64,000 nt of DNA from Exiguobacterium aestuarii (GTDB lineage Bacteria > Bacillota > Bacilli > Exiguobacteriales > Exiguobacteriaceae). Below, piece by piece: positions 42,616 to 50,444 of the stretch. The position numbers were made by a program, and so were the translations under genes. The notes under the pieces are model-generated. The model searched no databases. It saw nothing but the letters and a program-made list of their open reading frames with translations, and was not told the origin of the DNA. Where the stretch lies: positions 620,001 to 684,000 of the forward strand of contig NZ_JAIVAC010000001.1 of assembly GCF_020171655.1 (NCBI RefSeq), in the 5' to 3' direction. How positions within the stretch are numbered: the first letter of the stretch is position 1; each line of letters starts with the position of its first letter.

Positions 42616-43406
42616 ACGCTCACTTCTCCTTTAATATGTGGATGCGGGTCATATCCGAGAATCTCAAAGTCCTCAAAACGGAATGATTCAATTGAAGGTA
42701 CTTCACGGAGAATCTTAAGTTGTGGTAACGGACGCGTGTCACGTGACAGTTGAAGCTCCACTTGTTCGAGATGGTTATGATAAATATGAGCATCTCCAAG
42801 GGTGTGGACGAAATCGCCAACTTCTAGGCCGGTTACATGAGCGACCATATGTGTCAAAAGTGCATACGATGCGATGTTGAATGGAACACCTAAGAATGTG
42901 TCGGCGCTTCGTTGATATAACTGGCAAGAGAGCTTCCCATCAGCGACATAGAATTGGAAAAGTAAATGACACGGCGGAAGGGCCATCTCATCGAGCTGCC
43001 CAGGATTCCATGCGGAGACGATCAACCGTCTTGAATCAGGATTCGTTTTGATTTGTTCAATCACTTGAGCCAGTTGATCGACGGACGATCCGTCTGGACG
43101 TGGGAATGAGCGCCACTGTGAGCCGTACACCGGGCCGAGGTTTCCTTCTTCATCTGCCCATTCGTTCCAAATCCGCACTCCATTCTCTTGTAGATAACGA
43201 ATGTTCGTCTCACCCGAGATGAACCAAAGAAGTTCATGGATAATCGAACGAGTATGTAACTTTTTCGTCGTGATGAGGGGGAAGCCTTCTTGTAAATTGA
43301 ATCGCATTTGATAGCCGAAAACGCTGGTCGTCCCTGTGCCGGTACGGTCTTCTTTCACTACTCCGTTTTCGAGGATGTGTCGACATAAATCATGATATTG
43401 CTTCAT
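42612..43406 (-). CDS. thyA: Thymidylate synthase ThyA
   Basis: Methylates dUMP to dTMP using methylene-tetrahydrofolate. The 264 residues carry the nucleophile Cys146 in [25 protein letters not shown] at the N-terminus, [15 protein letters not shown] and [13 protein letters not shown] at the end. ATG 43406 ([12 protein letters not shown]) matches the family start; AAGGAGG is about 11 bases upstream. An open frame to 43436 exists, but it covers the ribosome site. Confidence 0.97.
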   Translation of the reverse strand: MKQYHDLCRHILENGVVKEDRTGTGTTSVFGYQMRFNLQEGFPLITTKKLHTRSIIHELLWFISGETNIRYLQENGVRIWNEWADEEGNLGPVYGSQWRSFPRPDGSSVDQLAQVIEQIKTNPDSRRLIVSAWNPGQLDEMALPPCHLLFQFYVADGKLSCQLYQRSADTFLGVPFNIASYALLTHMVAHVTGLEVGDFVHTLGDAHIYHNHLEQVELQLSRDTRPLPQLKILREVPSIESFRFEDFEILGYDPHPHIKGEVSV

Positions 43407-43578
43407 AAGGTGATGAACCTCCTTCTCAATCTCCATTGACTAAAGGTATCATAACATAACACAAGATATAGTATCTAGGAGCGTATTCCATCCATATCCT
43501 GAAAAAACAACCTTGATTCTTCGTTTTCGCGAACCTCTGTTTCGGGTATAATGGGGAATGAACAAAAGGAGGGGTTTG

Positions 43579-44103
43579 ATGAAACTACAAGGAAAGAAAG
43601 TCCTTCAACTTGTCAGTAATGACTTCGAGGATTTAGAACTTTGGTATCCTGTACACCGTCTTCGTGAAGAAGGTGCGCATGTCATTTTAGCCGGGGAAAA
43701 GGCAGACCATGCCTACATTGGGAAGTATGGTGTGCCAGCGAAGTCGGACGTATCATTCGATGATGTGGATATCACATCGTTTGATGCGATTCTCGTACCG
43801 GGTGGGTGGTCACCTGACTTGTTGCGTCGTTTTGATTCGGTGAAAGGCTTCGTCCGTTATATGGATGAACAAAAACGACCAATCGGCCAAATTTGCCATG
43901 CTGGATGGGTCTTAATTTCAGCGAATATTTTGGACGGGGTGAACGTCACGAGTACACCAGGAATCAAGGACGACATGGAAAATGCAGGTGCCATTTGGCA
44001 TGACGAACCTGTTGTCGTCGATGGACATATCGTCTCAAGTCGTCGACCACCCGATCTACCAGACTACATGCGTGCGTTTATCGACGTGTTCGCAAAACAG
44101 TAA
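43579..44103 (+). CDS. DJ-1/PfpI family protein (YfkM/YhbO type)
   Basis: The 174-residue glutamine-amidotransferase-like protein has the nucleophile elbow Cys106 in QICHAGW, the nearby VPGGWSPD loop and the N-terminal acid in DFEDLELWYP. Members act as stress-induced glyoxalase, deglycase or peptidase-like proteins; the precise activity is disputed in the family. AAAAGGAGGGGTTTG precedes ATG 43579, and a TATAAT box lies at 43547-43552. It is followed closely by the Bax-inhibitor-like gene. Confidence 0.88.
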   Translation: MKLQGKKVLQLVSNDFEDLELWYPVHRLREEGAHVILAGEKADHAYIGKYGVPAKSDVSFDDVDITSFDAILVPGGWSPDLLRRFDSVKGFVRYMDEQKRPIGQICHAGWVLISANILDGVNVTSTPGIKDDMENAGAIWHDEPVVVDGHIVSSRRPPDLPDYMRAFIDVFAKQ

Positions 44104-44129
44104 TTGAACCATAAAGGAGCTATACAACG

Positions 44130-44864
44130 TTGAACTTAAAATCGAATCCACTACTTCGTAAATCAATGCAGTCTACAGCTTACAGTGCTGAGCCGATGAC
44201 GAAAGCAGGAACATGGTCAAAAGTGTTTACCTTGCTTCTTCTCGTCACAGCGGCAGCCGGAACGACGTGGCTCGTCGTTCCTACAATCGGGGAAGGGCTC
44301 TTATTCCCGCTCATGATCGGGTCACTCATCCTCGGTTTCATCTTTGCGTTACTTATCACGTTCAAGCCGAATACGGCACCAGTCGTTGCACCGCTATACG
44401 GAATTGTCGAGGGTGTCTTCGTCGGTTCAATTTCATACTTCTTTGAAGCGATGGTCCCTGGTATTGTCGGCCGTGCTGTCATGACAACATTCGTCGTTGC
44501 TTTTGCGATGTGGTTTGTCTATACGACGGGCCTCGTTAAAGTGACACAAAAGTTTAGAGCTGGAGTCATGGCAGCCATGTTTACGGTCATGTTATTGTAC
44601 CTTGTCCAACTCGTCATGAGCCTATTCGGTTCAGGATTGGCATTTATGACAGGTTCAAGCCCACTTGCCATCGGCGTACAGTTTGTCATTGTCATCGTCG
44701 CTTCGCTCGCACTCGTCTTAGACTTCGATTTCATCGCACGTCAAGTCGAAGAGCGGGCACCAAAACAATTAGAATGGGTGGCCGCGTTTGGTTTAATCGT
44801 CACGCTCGTCTGGTTGTATATTGAATTGCTAGACTTACTGTATCGTCTAGCGATGAGAGAATAA
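44130..44864 (+). CDS. Bax inhibitor-1/YccA-family membrane protein
   Basis: The 244-residue protein with seven hydrophobic helices has the family motifs APLYGIVEGVFVGSISYFFE in the middle and LDFDFIARQVEERAPKQLEWVAAFGLIVTLVWLYIELL at the C-terminus, whose Asp residues form the pH-sensing/calcium-leak site in studied relatives. TTG 44130 is ten bases after AAGGAG; no ATG is available near it. Probably on the same transcript as the DJ-1 gene, since only 26 bases separate them. Confidence 0.88.
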   Translation: MNLKSNPLLRKSMQSTAYSAEPMTKAGTWSKVFTLLLLVTAAAGTTWLVVPTIGEGLLFPLMIGSLILGFIFALLITFKPNTAPVVAPLYGIVEGVFVGSISYFFEAMVPGIVGRAVMTTFVVAFAMWFVYTTGLVKVTQKFRAGVMAAMFTVMLLYLVQLVMSLFGSGLAFMTGSSPLAIGVQFVIVIVASLALVLDFDFIARQVEERAPKQLEWVAAFGLIVTLVWLYIELLDLLYRLAMRE

Positions 44865-44869
44865 CAATC

Positions 44870-44900
44870 AATCATCGATCCATTGGGTCGATGATTTTTT
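44870..44900 (+). terminator. Terminator after the Bax-inhibitor-like gene
   Basis: AATCATCGATC pairs with GGTCGATGATT (one G-U) across CATTG, followed by T4 beyond the stem. Confidence 0.9.
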
Positions 44901-44939
44901 CACGAAAGGATGTGTTCATCTGTCTGAAAAGGCAGGTAC

Positions 44940-46052
44940 ATGATGAAGAAAATTGTGATTATTGGGTCGGGCATCGTTGGTGTCTCCACAGCCTATCATT
45001 TAGCAGGAAAAGCTGACGTGACGGTCATCGACCGTAAGGAAGAAGGACGGGCGACAGATGCGGCAGCGGGAATTGTTTGTCCTTGGATTGCGCAGCGGCG
45101 TAATAAAGCTTGGTACGCACTCGCTAAAGGTGGTGCACACTATTATCCGCATGTCGTGAAAGAGTTGGAAACTGAAGGGGAGACAGACACCGGATACAAA
45201 CGTGTCGGGACACTTGCACTCCATGAAGAGTCTAAACTTGATCAAATGATGGAGCGGACGATGATTCGCCGCGAAGAAGCACCAGAAATCGGTGACTTAG
45301 AACGATTGACAGCAGAAGAGGCACAACGTCTTTTCCCTCCACTATCAGATGAATATGATGCGCTTCTAGTCAAAGGTGGCGCACGTGTGGATGGTGGGAA
45401 ATTCCGTGCAGCACTTGAACGAGTCGCTATGAAACGTGGTGTGAAATTTGTATACGGTTCGGCACGGTTGACCGATGGGGACGCGATTGGCGTCGAGTGT
45501 GACGGAGTTCGATATGAAGCGGATGAAATCATCCTTGCGACTGGGGCGTGGCTTCCGGAGCTGTTACAGCCTCTCGGATATACGGTGCGCGTCGACGGAG
45601 AAAAGGCGCAACTCGTTCACGTCCAGTTAAAAGATACCGATGCCTCGAATTGGCCGGTTGTCATGCCGCCAAGGCGACGTTATCTACTTGGATTTGAAGA
45701 CGGGAAGGTCGTGATCGGCTCGACCCATGAGAAAGGTAAAGCGTTCGATGTTCGACCGACGGCGATTGGTGTCCACGAAGTGCTGACGAAAGGGCTTGAA
45801 TCAGCACCAGGACTTTCGGAAGCAGAACTCATCGAGACGAAAGTCGGTTTCCGTCCGGTCACACCGAACTCGATTCCTGTACTCGGGAGAGTACCGGGGG
45901 CGAATCAATTGCTTGTGGCGAACGGACTAGGGTCATCCGGTTTGACGGTCGGTCCGTTCATCGGAAAAGTGTTAAGTGAACTCGTGCTGACGGGTGAATG
46001 TGAAGTGGACCTTTCACTCTATCCGATTGAAGACTTTATATTCAAAGCATAA
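44940..46052 (+). CDS. FAD-dependent amino-acid oxidase/dehydrogenase (DadA-like)
   Basis: The 370-residue flavoprotein of the DAO family has IVIIGSGIVGVSTAYHLA and VTVIDRKEEGRATDAAAGIVCPW at the N-terminus, IILATGAWLPELL, and VGFRPVTPNSIPVLGRVPGANQLLVANGLGSSGLTVGP at the C-terminus. It probably oxidises a D-amino acid, glycine or sarcosine. ATG 44940 and 44943 are adjacent and cannot be separated. It stands alone with its own terminator. Confidence 0.85.
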   Translation: MMKKIVIIGSGIVGVSTAYHLAGKADVTVIDRKEEGRATDAAAGIVCPWIAQRRNKAWYALAKGGAHYYPHVVKELETEGETDTGYKRVGTLALHEESKLDQMMERTMIRREEAPEIGDLERLTAEEAQRLFPPLSDEYDALLVKGGARVDGGKFRAALERVAMKRGVKFVYGSARLTDGDAIGVECDGVRYEADEIILATGAWLPELLQPLGYTVRVDGEKAQLVHVQLKDTDASNWPVVMPPRRRYLLGFEDGKVVIGSTHEKGKAFDVRPTAIGVHEVLTKGLESAPGLSEAELIETKVGFRPVTPNSIPVLGRVPGANQLLVANGLGSSGLTVGPFIGKVLSELVLTGECEVDLSLYPIEDFIFKA

Positions 46053-46053
46053 G

Positions 46054-46090
46054 AAAAGGTGGCTGTCTCTTTATAGACAGTCACCTTTTT
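46054..46090. terminator. Terminator between the DadA-like gene and the TetR gene
   Basis: AAAAGGTGGCTGTCT (46054-46068) pairs with AGACAGTCACCTTTT (46075-46089), with one G-T mismatch. Flanking A and T runs allow use from both sides; it ends at the stop codon of the convergent tetR-type gene. Confidence 0.88.
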
Positions 46091-46652
46091 AGCGTTTAAT
46101 GACCCCGTTCAAAAAGAAATGAAAATAGTCTTCCATCCTCTCTTTCATGTCCCCGATTGAAAAATGCGGGTCGGACAGGATGGCCTCTTGCATCAATTGA
46201 ACGTACCGTAAGTAGGAAGTGGTCGATAATGTGGCATCAATAGTGCCTTTTTGTTTTCCGTATTCGATTAAACGGGCGAAAGATGCATAACCACGAGACG
46301 CCAACTGCTCCCAGTTCGGATCTTGTTGAATCATCGTAGTGATGGTCTCATCAAAAAGAACAGCCGTTTTGATTTTTCGTTTCAAAATATCGACGAGTAA
46401 CGTCTCAAACGGAGCGTTCGACTCAATTTGTTCATCAATCCAACTCATTTGTTCTTCCGTCATCTGCTGCAACACTTCAATGATGACTTGTTCTTTCGAG
46501 CCGAAGTAATTGTAGATTGAGACGGGAGAGACATGAGCTTGCTTCGCGAGTTCACTTACGGTAAACCGAGATTGTTTTTCTGTCATCAAGTCATATGCGG
46601 CACGTAAGATGGCCTGTCTTTTTTCCTCGGTGCGTTTTGCGAATCCATCCAT
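46089..46652 (-). CDS. TetR-family repressor
   Basis: The 187-residue regulator has the N-terminal HTH at about residues 28-50 (FTVSELAKQAHVSPVSIYNYFGSKEQVI) and a helical ligand-binding remainder. It is divergent from an ABC exporter ATPase/permease pair, the usual arrangement of a drug-sensing repressor with its target. Direct repeats in the 120-base gap may be its sites. The ligand is unknown. Confidence 0.88.
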   Translation of the reverse strand: MDGFAKRTEEKRQAILRAAYDLMTEKQSRFTVSELAKQAHVSPVSIYNYFGSKEQVIIEVLQQMTEEQMSWIDEQIESNAPFETLLVDILKRKIKTAVLFDETITTMIQQDPNWEQLASRGYASFARLIEYGKQKGTIDATLSTTSYLRYVQLMQEAILSDPHFSIGDMKERMEDYFHFFLNGVIKR

Positions 46653-46673
46653 AGGTCGGAGCGCTCCTTTCTG

Positions 46674-46738
46674 TAGTTTTGTAATAAATATACCATTTCC
46701 ATTTCAAAAAAGAACGTGATATACTAGTTTTGTAATCA
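46674..46738. promoter_or_regulatory. Direct repeats TAGTTTTGTAAT in the TetR/ABC gap
   Basis: TAGTTTTGTAAT occurs at 46674-46685 and again at 46725-46736, 51 bp apart, within the divergent promoter region. They are candidate TetR-protein sites, though such proteins normally bind palindromes, so support is modest. Confidence 0.35.
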
Positions 46739-46774
46739 TATTAATCTCATATTTCAAAAAAAGGAGGGTTTGTG

Positions 46775-47647
46775 ATGATTCGGATTGAACGATTGACAAA
46801 ACGATTCGATGCAACCCACGGTATTTTTGATGTGACACTCGATGTTTTACCCGGTACGATTTTTGGATTCATCGGACCGAACGGTGCTGGGAAATCGACG
46901 ACGATTCGTCATCTAATGGGTCTGTTGAAACCGAGCGAAGGGAAGGCGACCATTAACGGGTTTGACTGCTGGAGCGAAACCGAGCAGGTCAAACGAAATG
47001 TCGGTTATTTGCCTGGAGAAATCAATTATCCACAACATATGACCGGAGAAGAAATCATTCGGTTGACACGGCATTTGCATAAAACGGATCCTGCACGAGA
47101 GCGACGACTTCGGGAGCGATTCGCGTTCGATGAGTCGACGAAAGTTCGGAAGATGTCTAAAGGGATGAAACAAAAGCTCGCCATCATCACGTGCTTCATG
47201 AAAGAGGCACCCGTCTATATTCTGGATGAGCCTACGAGCGGACTCGATCCGCTCATGCAGGAACGTCTGATTGATTGGCTAATCGAAGAAAAAGAAGCAG
47301 GTAAGGCGATTCTGATGAGCTCTCACCATTTTCCTGAGATGGAGCGGACGTGTGATCGAGCCGCATTGATTAAAGACGGGCGCATCATTATTGAGGAAGA
47401 TATGGAAGAGCTTAGACAGCACAGTGTGAAACGATATCAGATTGAGTTTTCTTCTGAGGCAGAGGCAATCCGATTCACCGAAACGACTGGAACGCGAGAT
47501 GGAATACACGTAGAAGTCGCCATCACGTCGCCAGAAGACTTGAACAACTTGATTCGAACGCTTGCCGACTATGAGATTCGTTCATTGGAGAGTGGCGCTG
47601 ACGAACTCGAACACTTGTTTATGCAGTATTACGGGGAGGCGACATAA
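46775..47647 (+). CDS. ABC transporter ATP-binding protein
   Basis: The 290-residue ATPase has Walker A GPNGAGKSTT near residues 34-43, signature KMSKGMKQKLAII (an MSKGM variant), Walker B VYILDEPTSGLDP and switch MSSHHFPEMERT. AAAGGAGGGTTTGTG precedes ATG 46775; GTG 46772 is in frame but too close. The permease begins at the base after its stop codon. It belongs to the exporter group that TetR repressors control. Confidence 0.9.
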   Translation: MIRIERLTKRFDATHGIFDVTLDVLPGTIFGFIGPNGAGKSTTIRHLMGLLKPSEGKATINGFDCWSETEQVKRNVGYLPGEINYPQHMTGEEIIRLTRHLHKTDPARERRLRERFAFDESTKVRKMSKGMKQKLAIITCFMKEAPVYILDEPTSGLDPLMQERLIDWLIEEKEAGKAILMSSHHFPEMERTCDRAALIKDGRIIIEEDMEELRQHSVKRYQIEFSSEAEAIRFTETTGTRDGIHVEVAITSPEDLNNLIRTLADYEIRSLESGADELEHLFMQYYGEAT

Positions 47648-48442
47648 ATGTTAATACGCTCAATGTTTAAACAGAATCGCAGTTGGATTCTAGGTTATTC
47701 GGTCGGGACAAGCGTCTATCTCTTCTTTTTGGCCGCTATATTCCCATCCATTCAGGAAACGGGACTGATTGAGGCGAAATTAGAGTCACTTCCACCTGAG
47801 TTACTCGAAGTGTTTCAAATTGATGCGACGATGGCGATGGATAATCTGCTCAATTTATTGTCGAGTAACTACTATGGATTGATTTTTTATGTACTTGCCG
47901 TGTTGTTTGCGTTGACGTTCGCCTCGAAACTTCTTGCCAAACCGGTCGATTCAAGTGAAATCATGCTGTATATGGCAGCTCCGATTTCTCGTGTCACATA
48001 TGTATGGTCTACGTTCATCATCCTAGTCATTGCAGTTGGCTTGTTTGTCGGGTTGAATGGCTTCAGTCTCATGGCGGCAGATGTATTATTCGATTTACAA
48101 ATCGACTATGCGGTTTTATGGATGCTTCAATTGAACGGAGCGCTCATGCTTCTCGTATTAGGGGTCGTTGCCTATATGCTGGCCAGTCTGTTTGATGACA
48201 GTAGTAAATCTTATATGGTGACTGGCGGAATCTTCACGTTCTTCTTGATGGTGAATATTATCAACGGAGTAAGCGAGCAGTTCGAATGGTTAGGGAACAT
48301 CTCTTTCTTTTCTCTCTTCGATGCTCCGGCCATCATGCGTGAAGAGTTCGGTGGTGTTCACTTTATTTGGTTAATCGGCTTGTTAATCGTGTTTTCAGCA
48401 CTCTCATTCTTCCGCTTTACCCGAAAAGATTTAACGATTTAG
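47648..48442 (+). CDS. ABC transporter permease (ABC-2/YhaP-like)
   Basis: The 264-residue protein has six hydrophobic segments and an extracellular stretch at about residues 35-70 (ETGLIEAKLESLPPELLEVF). KLLAKPVDSSEIMLYMAAPISRVTYVWS is the cytosolic coupling segment. Its start codon follows the ATPase stop without a gap and the ribosome site GGGGAGG is inside the ATPase gene, so the two are translationally coupled. Confidence 0.86.
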   Translation: MLIRSMFKQNRSWILGYSVGTSVYLFFLAAIFPSIQETGLIEAKLESLPPELLEVFQIDATMAMDNLLNLLSSNYYGLIFYVLAVLFALTFASKLLAKPVDSSEIMLYMAAPISRVTYVWSTFIILVIAVGLFVGLNGFSLMAADVLFDLQIDYAVLWMLQLNGALMLLVLGVVAYMLASLFDDSSKSYMVTGGIFTFFLMVNIINGVSEQFEWLGNISFFSLFDAPAIMREEFGGVHFIWLIGLLIVFSALSFFRFTRKDLTI

Positions 48443-48507
48443 TTTTCCGAAATAAATTGTCGGGTATGATACAATCAGCTCGTTAGAAAGAAAAGGGGAT
48501 GAATGAA

Positions 48508-49320
48508 ATGTTATATGCTACATTACGAAACAAAGTAGAGATTCCGATGATTGGGTTTGGGGTATGGCAAGTCGACAATGAGACAGAGGCACCAGCTGCT
48601 GTCGTCGAGGCACTCAAAACTGGCTATCGCCATATCGACACGGCTGCGATTTATAAAAATGAAGAAGGCGTCGCAAAAGGGATTAAAATCTCTGGAATCA
48701 ACCGTTCAGACCTATTCATCACATCGAAAATTTGGAATGATGATATTCGTGAAGGGAAGACGAAAGAAGCGTTTGAAGACTCATTAAAACGCCTCGAGAC
48801 AGACTATTTAGACCTTTGTCTGCTTCACTGGCCTGTTGATGGTTTCGTCGATGCTTGGAAGGACCTGATTGAACTATACGAAGCTGGAAAGATTAAAGCA
48901 ATCGGTGTTTCCAACTTCAAAGAACATCATCTTGAGACGTTAAAAGAAGAAGGACTGATGGCACCACTCATCAACCAAGTAGAACTTCATCCACAGCTTC
49001 CACAACCGGATTTGTTGGACTATTGCCAGGATGAAGGCATTCAAATTGAGGCGTGGAGTCCACTTATGCAAGGGAAGTTCTTAGAGATCGATGCCTTCTC
49101 GGAGATTGCGGAGAAGCATGGAAAAACGCCTGCACAAGTTGTGCTTCGTTGGCACCTCGAGTCAGGTCATGTCGCATTGCCGAAGTCGGTGACACCGCAC
49201 CGAATTCGTGAAAACTTCGACGTATTCGATTTTTCACTCGACGCGGACGATTTGGCAAAAATCGACCAGGTGGCGACAGGTGAACGTCTTGGACCAGATC
49301 CGGACGAAATCGACTTTTAA
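48508..49320 (+). CDS. Aldo/keto reductase
   Basis: The 270-residue NADPH-dependent barrel of the AKR superfamily has the tetrad residues in RHIDTAAIYKNEEGV (Asp, Tyr), FITSKIWN (Lys) and LLHWPVDG (His). IGVSNF and the C-terminal LPKSVTPHRIRENFDVFDF coenzyme loop are standard for the glyoxal/methylglyoxal-type members such as YvgN. AAAAGGGG is nine bases before ATG 48508, favoured over ATG 48499 which abuts it. Confidence 0.92.
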   Translation: MLYATLRNKVEIPMIGFGVWQVDNETEAPAAVVEALKTGYRHIDTAAIYKNEEGVAKGIKISGINRSDLFITSKIWNDDIREGKTKEAFEDSLKRLETDYLDLCLLHWPVDGFVDAWKDLIELYEAGKIKAIGVSNFKEHHLETLKEEGLMAPLINQVELHPQLPQPDLLDYCQDEGIQIEAWSPLMQGKFLEIDAFSEIAEKHGKTPAQVVLRWHLESGHVALPKSVTPHRIRENFDVFDFSLDADDLAKIDQVATGERLGPDPDEIDF

Positions 49321-49326
49321 TGACTT

Positions 49327-49351
49327 GGGGCTCGCATTTGCGAGCCCCTTT
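49327..49351 (+). terminator. Terminator after the aldo/keto reductase gene
   Basis: GGGGCTCGC and GCGAGCCCC pair across ATTT, followed by only three T. The very GC-rich stem compensates. Confidence 0.82.
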
Positions 49352-49400
49352 CTAAGTGTAGAGTCACATGGATGCGGGTAATGATTATTATGTTGCTAAA

Positions 49401-49439
49401 AGGAGGTGTTTGATCTTCATTCAGAAGATCGTGCTTATG
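49401..49439 (+). promoter_or_regulatory. Hairpin between ribosome-binding site and start codon of the TspO-like gene
   Basis: AGGAGGTG (49401-49408) is followed by GATCTTC-ATTCA-GAAGATC (49412-49430), then GTGCTT and ATG 49437. Linear spacing from site to ATG is 30 bases, too long; if the hairpin folds it shrinks to about 11. Alternatively TTG 49410 is the start, only three bases from AGGAGG. Confidence 0.5.
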
Positions 49440-50189
49440 GACTTATCAAAATGGCCAATTGTAAACTGGGTCGCTTTTCTAGCGACCGTCGTCATCAATT
49501 ATTTTGCGAGCGGTGATAATGCCGCGGTTTCAGACCGAATTGACATCTACTTTAAACCGGCGGGTTATGCCTTCTCCATTTGGGGCGTCATCTATGTCGC
49601 ATTACTTGTCTGGTTAGTCTTACAATTGAAAAAAGGGACGACGGCCAATCGACAGGCCGAACGTATGAAAGCAGGATTCCTGATTTCATGTGTGTTGAAC
49701 GGATTGTGGCTTCTCGCATTTACGAATGAGTGGTTCGTACTCTCGCTCGTAATCATGGTGGCATTCTTAGCGTCTCTATGCTGGCTATACTATATTGCAT
49801 TCCGCACATCTACAAGTTGGCTCGATCGTTTCCCGTTCTCGATCTATATCGGTTGGGTGTCGGTCGCAACGATTGTCAATACGTTCGTCGTGATGAAGAC
49901 AGAACAGATCACTTCTTTATTAGGTCTTGATGAACTTGCATGGACATCGCTCATGCTGATGGTCGGTGTTGTATTAGCCCTACTCTTTATGTGGTGGCAT
50001 CACGATTTCATCTATCCACTCGTATTCGTCTGGGCCTATATCGGTATTTTTGCAAGAATCGAAGAAGGGACACTGTATGTCGTCATCGTCAGTGCGCTCG
50101 CATTGCTCGCGATTGGATATATCGGTTTGATCTTGTGGAAGCGTCCGAAATCGTTTTTGCATCACCCGCGAAAAACAGTTGAACACTAA
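49437..50189 (+). CDS. TspO/MBR-family tryptophan-rich membrane protein
   Basis: The 250-residue membrane protein has about seven hydrophobic segments. FKPAGYAFSIWGVIYVALLVWLVLQL and FLISCVLNGLWLLAFTNEWF match the tryptophan-rich sensory protein/TspO-related family, although it is longer than the 160-residue five-helix TspO core. ATG 49437 begins MDLSKWPIVNW; TTG 49410 would add nine residues. It is the only gene of its unit. Ligand or transport role unknown. Confidence 0.75.
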   Translation: MDLSKWPIVNWVAFLATVVINYFASGDNAAVSDRIDIYFKPAGYAFSIWGVIYVALLVWLVLQLKKGTTANRQAERMKAGFLISCVLNGLWLLAFTNEWFVLSLVIMVAFLASLCWLYYIAFRTSTSWLDRFPFSIYIGWVSVATIVNTFVVMKTEQITSLLGLDELAWTSLMLMVGVVLALLFMWWHHDFIYPLVFVWAYIGIFARIEEGTLYVVIVSALALLAIGYIGLILWKRPKSFLHHPRKTVEH

Positions 50190-50194
50190 GTTCG

Positions 50195-50225
50195 AAAGGG
50201 ATGTCTATAAAGATATCCCTTTTTT
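50195..50225 (+). terminator. Terminator after the TspO-like gene
   Basis: AAAGGGATGTCT pairs with AGATATCCCTTT (one G-U) across ATAA, followed by T3 beyond the stem. Confidence 0.85.
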
Positions 50226-50317
50226 ATGTTCTTAAGAACCTATAAATAAATAATATTCATGGATATTTATTCTTTATCTAACATAACTAAAACGATAAAA
50301 CCTATTGATATCAGCTA

Positions 50318-50331
50318 TGTATACGCTTTCA
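50318..50331 (+). promoter_or_regulatory. cre-like site upstream of gltB
   Basis: TGTATACGCTTTCA matches the cre consensus at all but one defined position (T for A at base 5). It lies 113 bases before gltB in an A/T-rich 220-base region in which I see no clear GltC or TnrA/GlnR box. Confidence 0.45.
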
Positions 50332-50444
50332 ATCGTAATAGATTCAATTCCTATTATGCAAAAATACATACAGTCCACTTGATTTTTCAGAATATTTAGA
50401 ACAGAATGTTAATTACGAAACTGTGAGTGAAAGGGGTCGATGAT

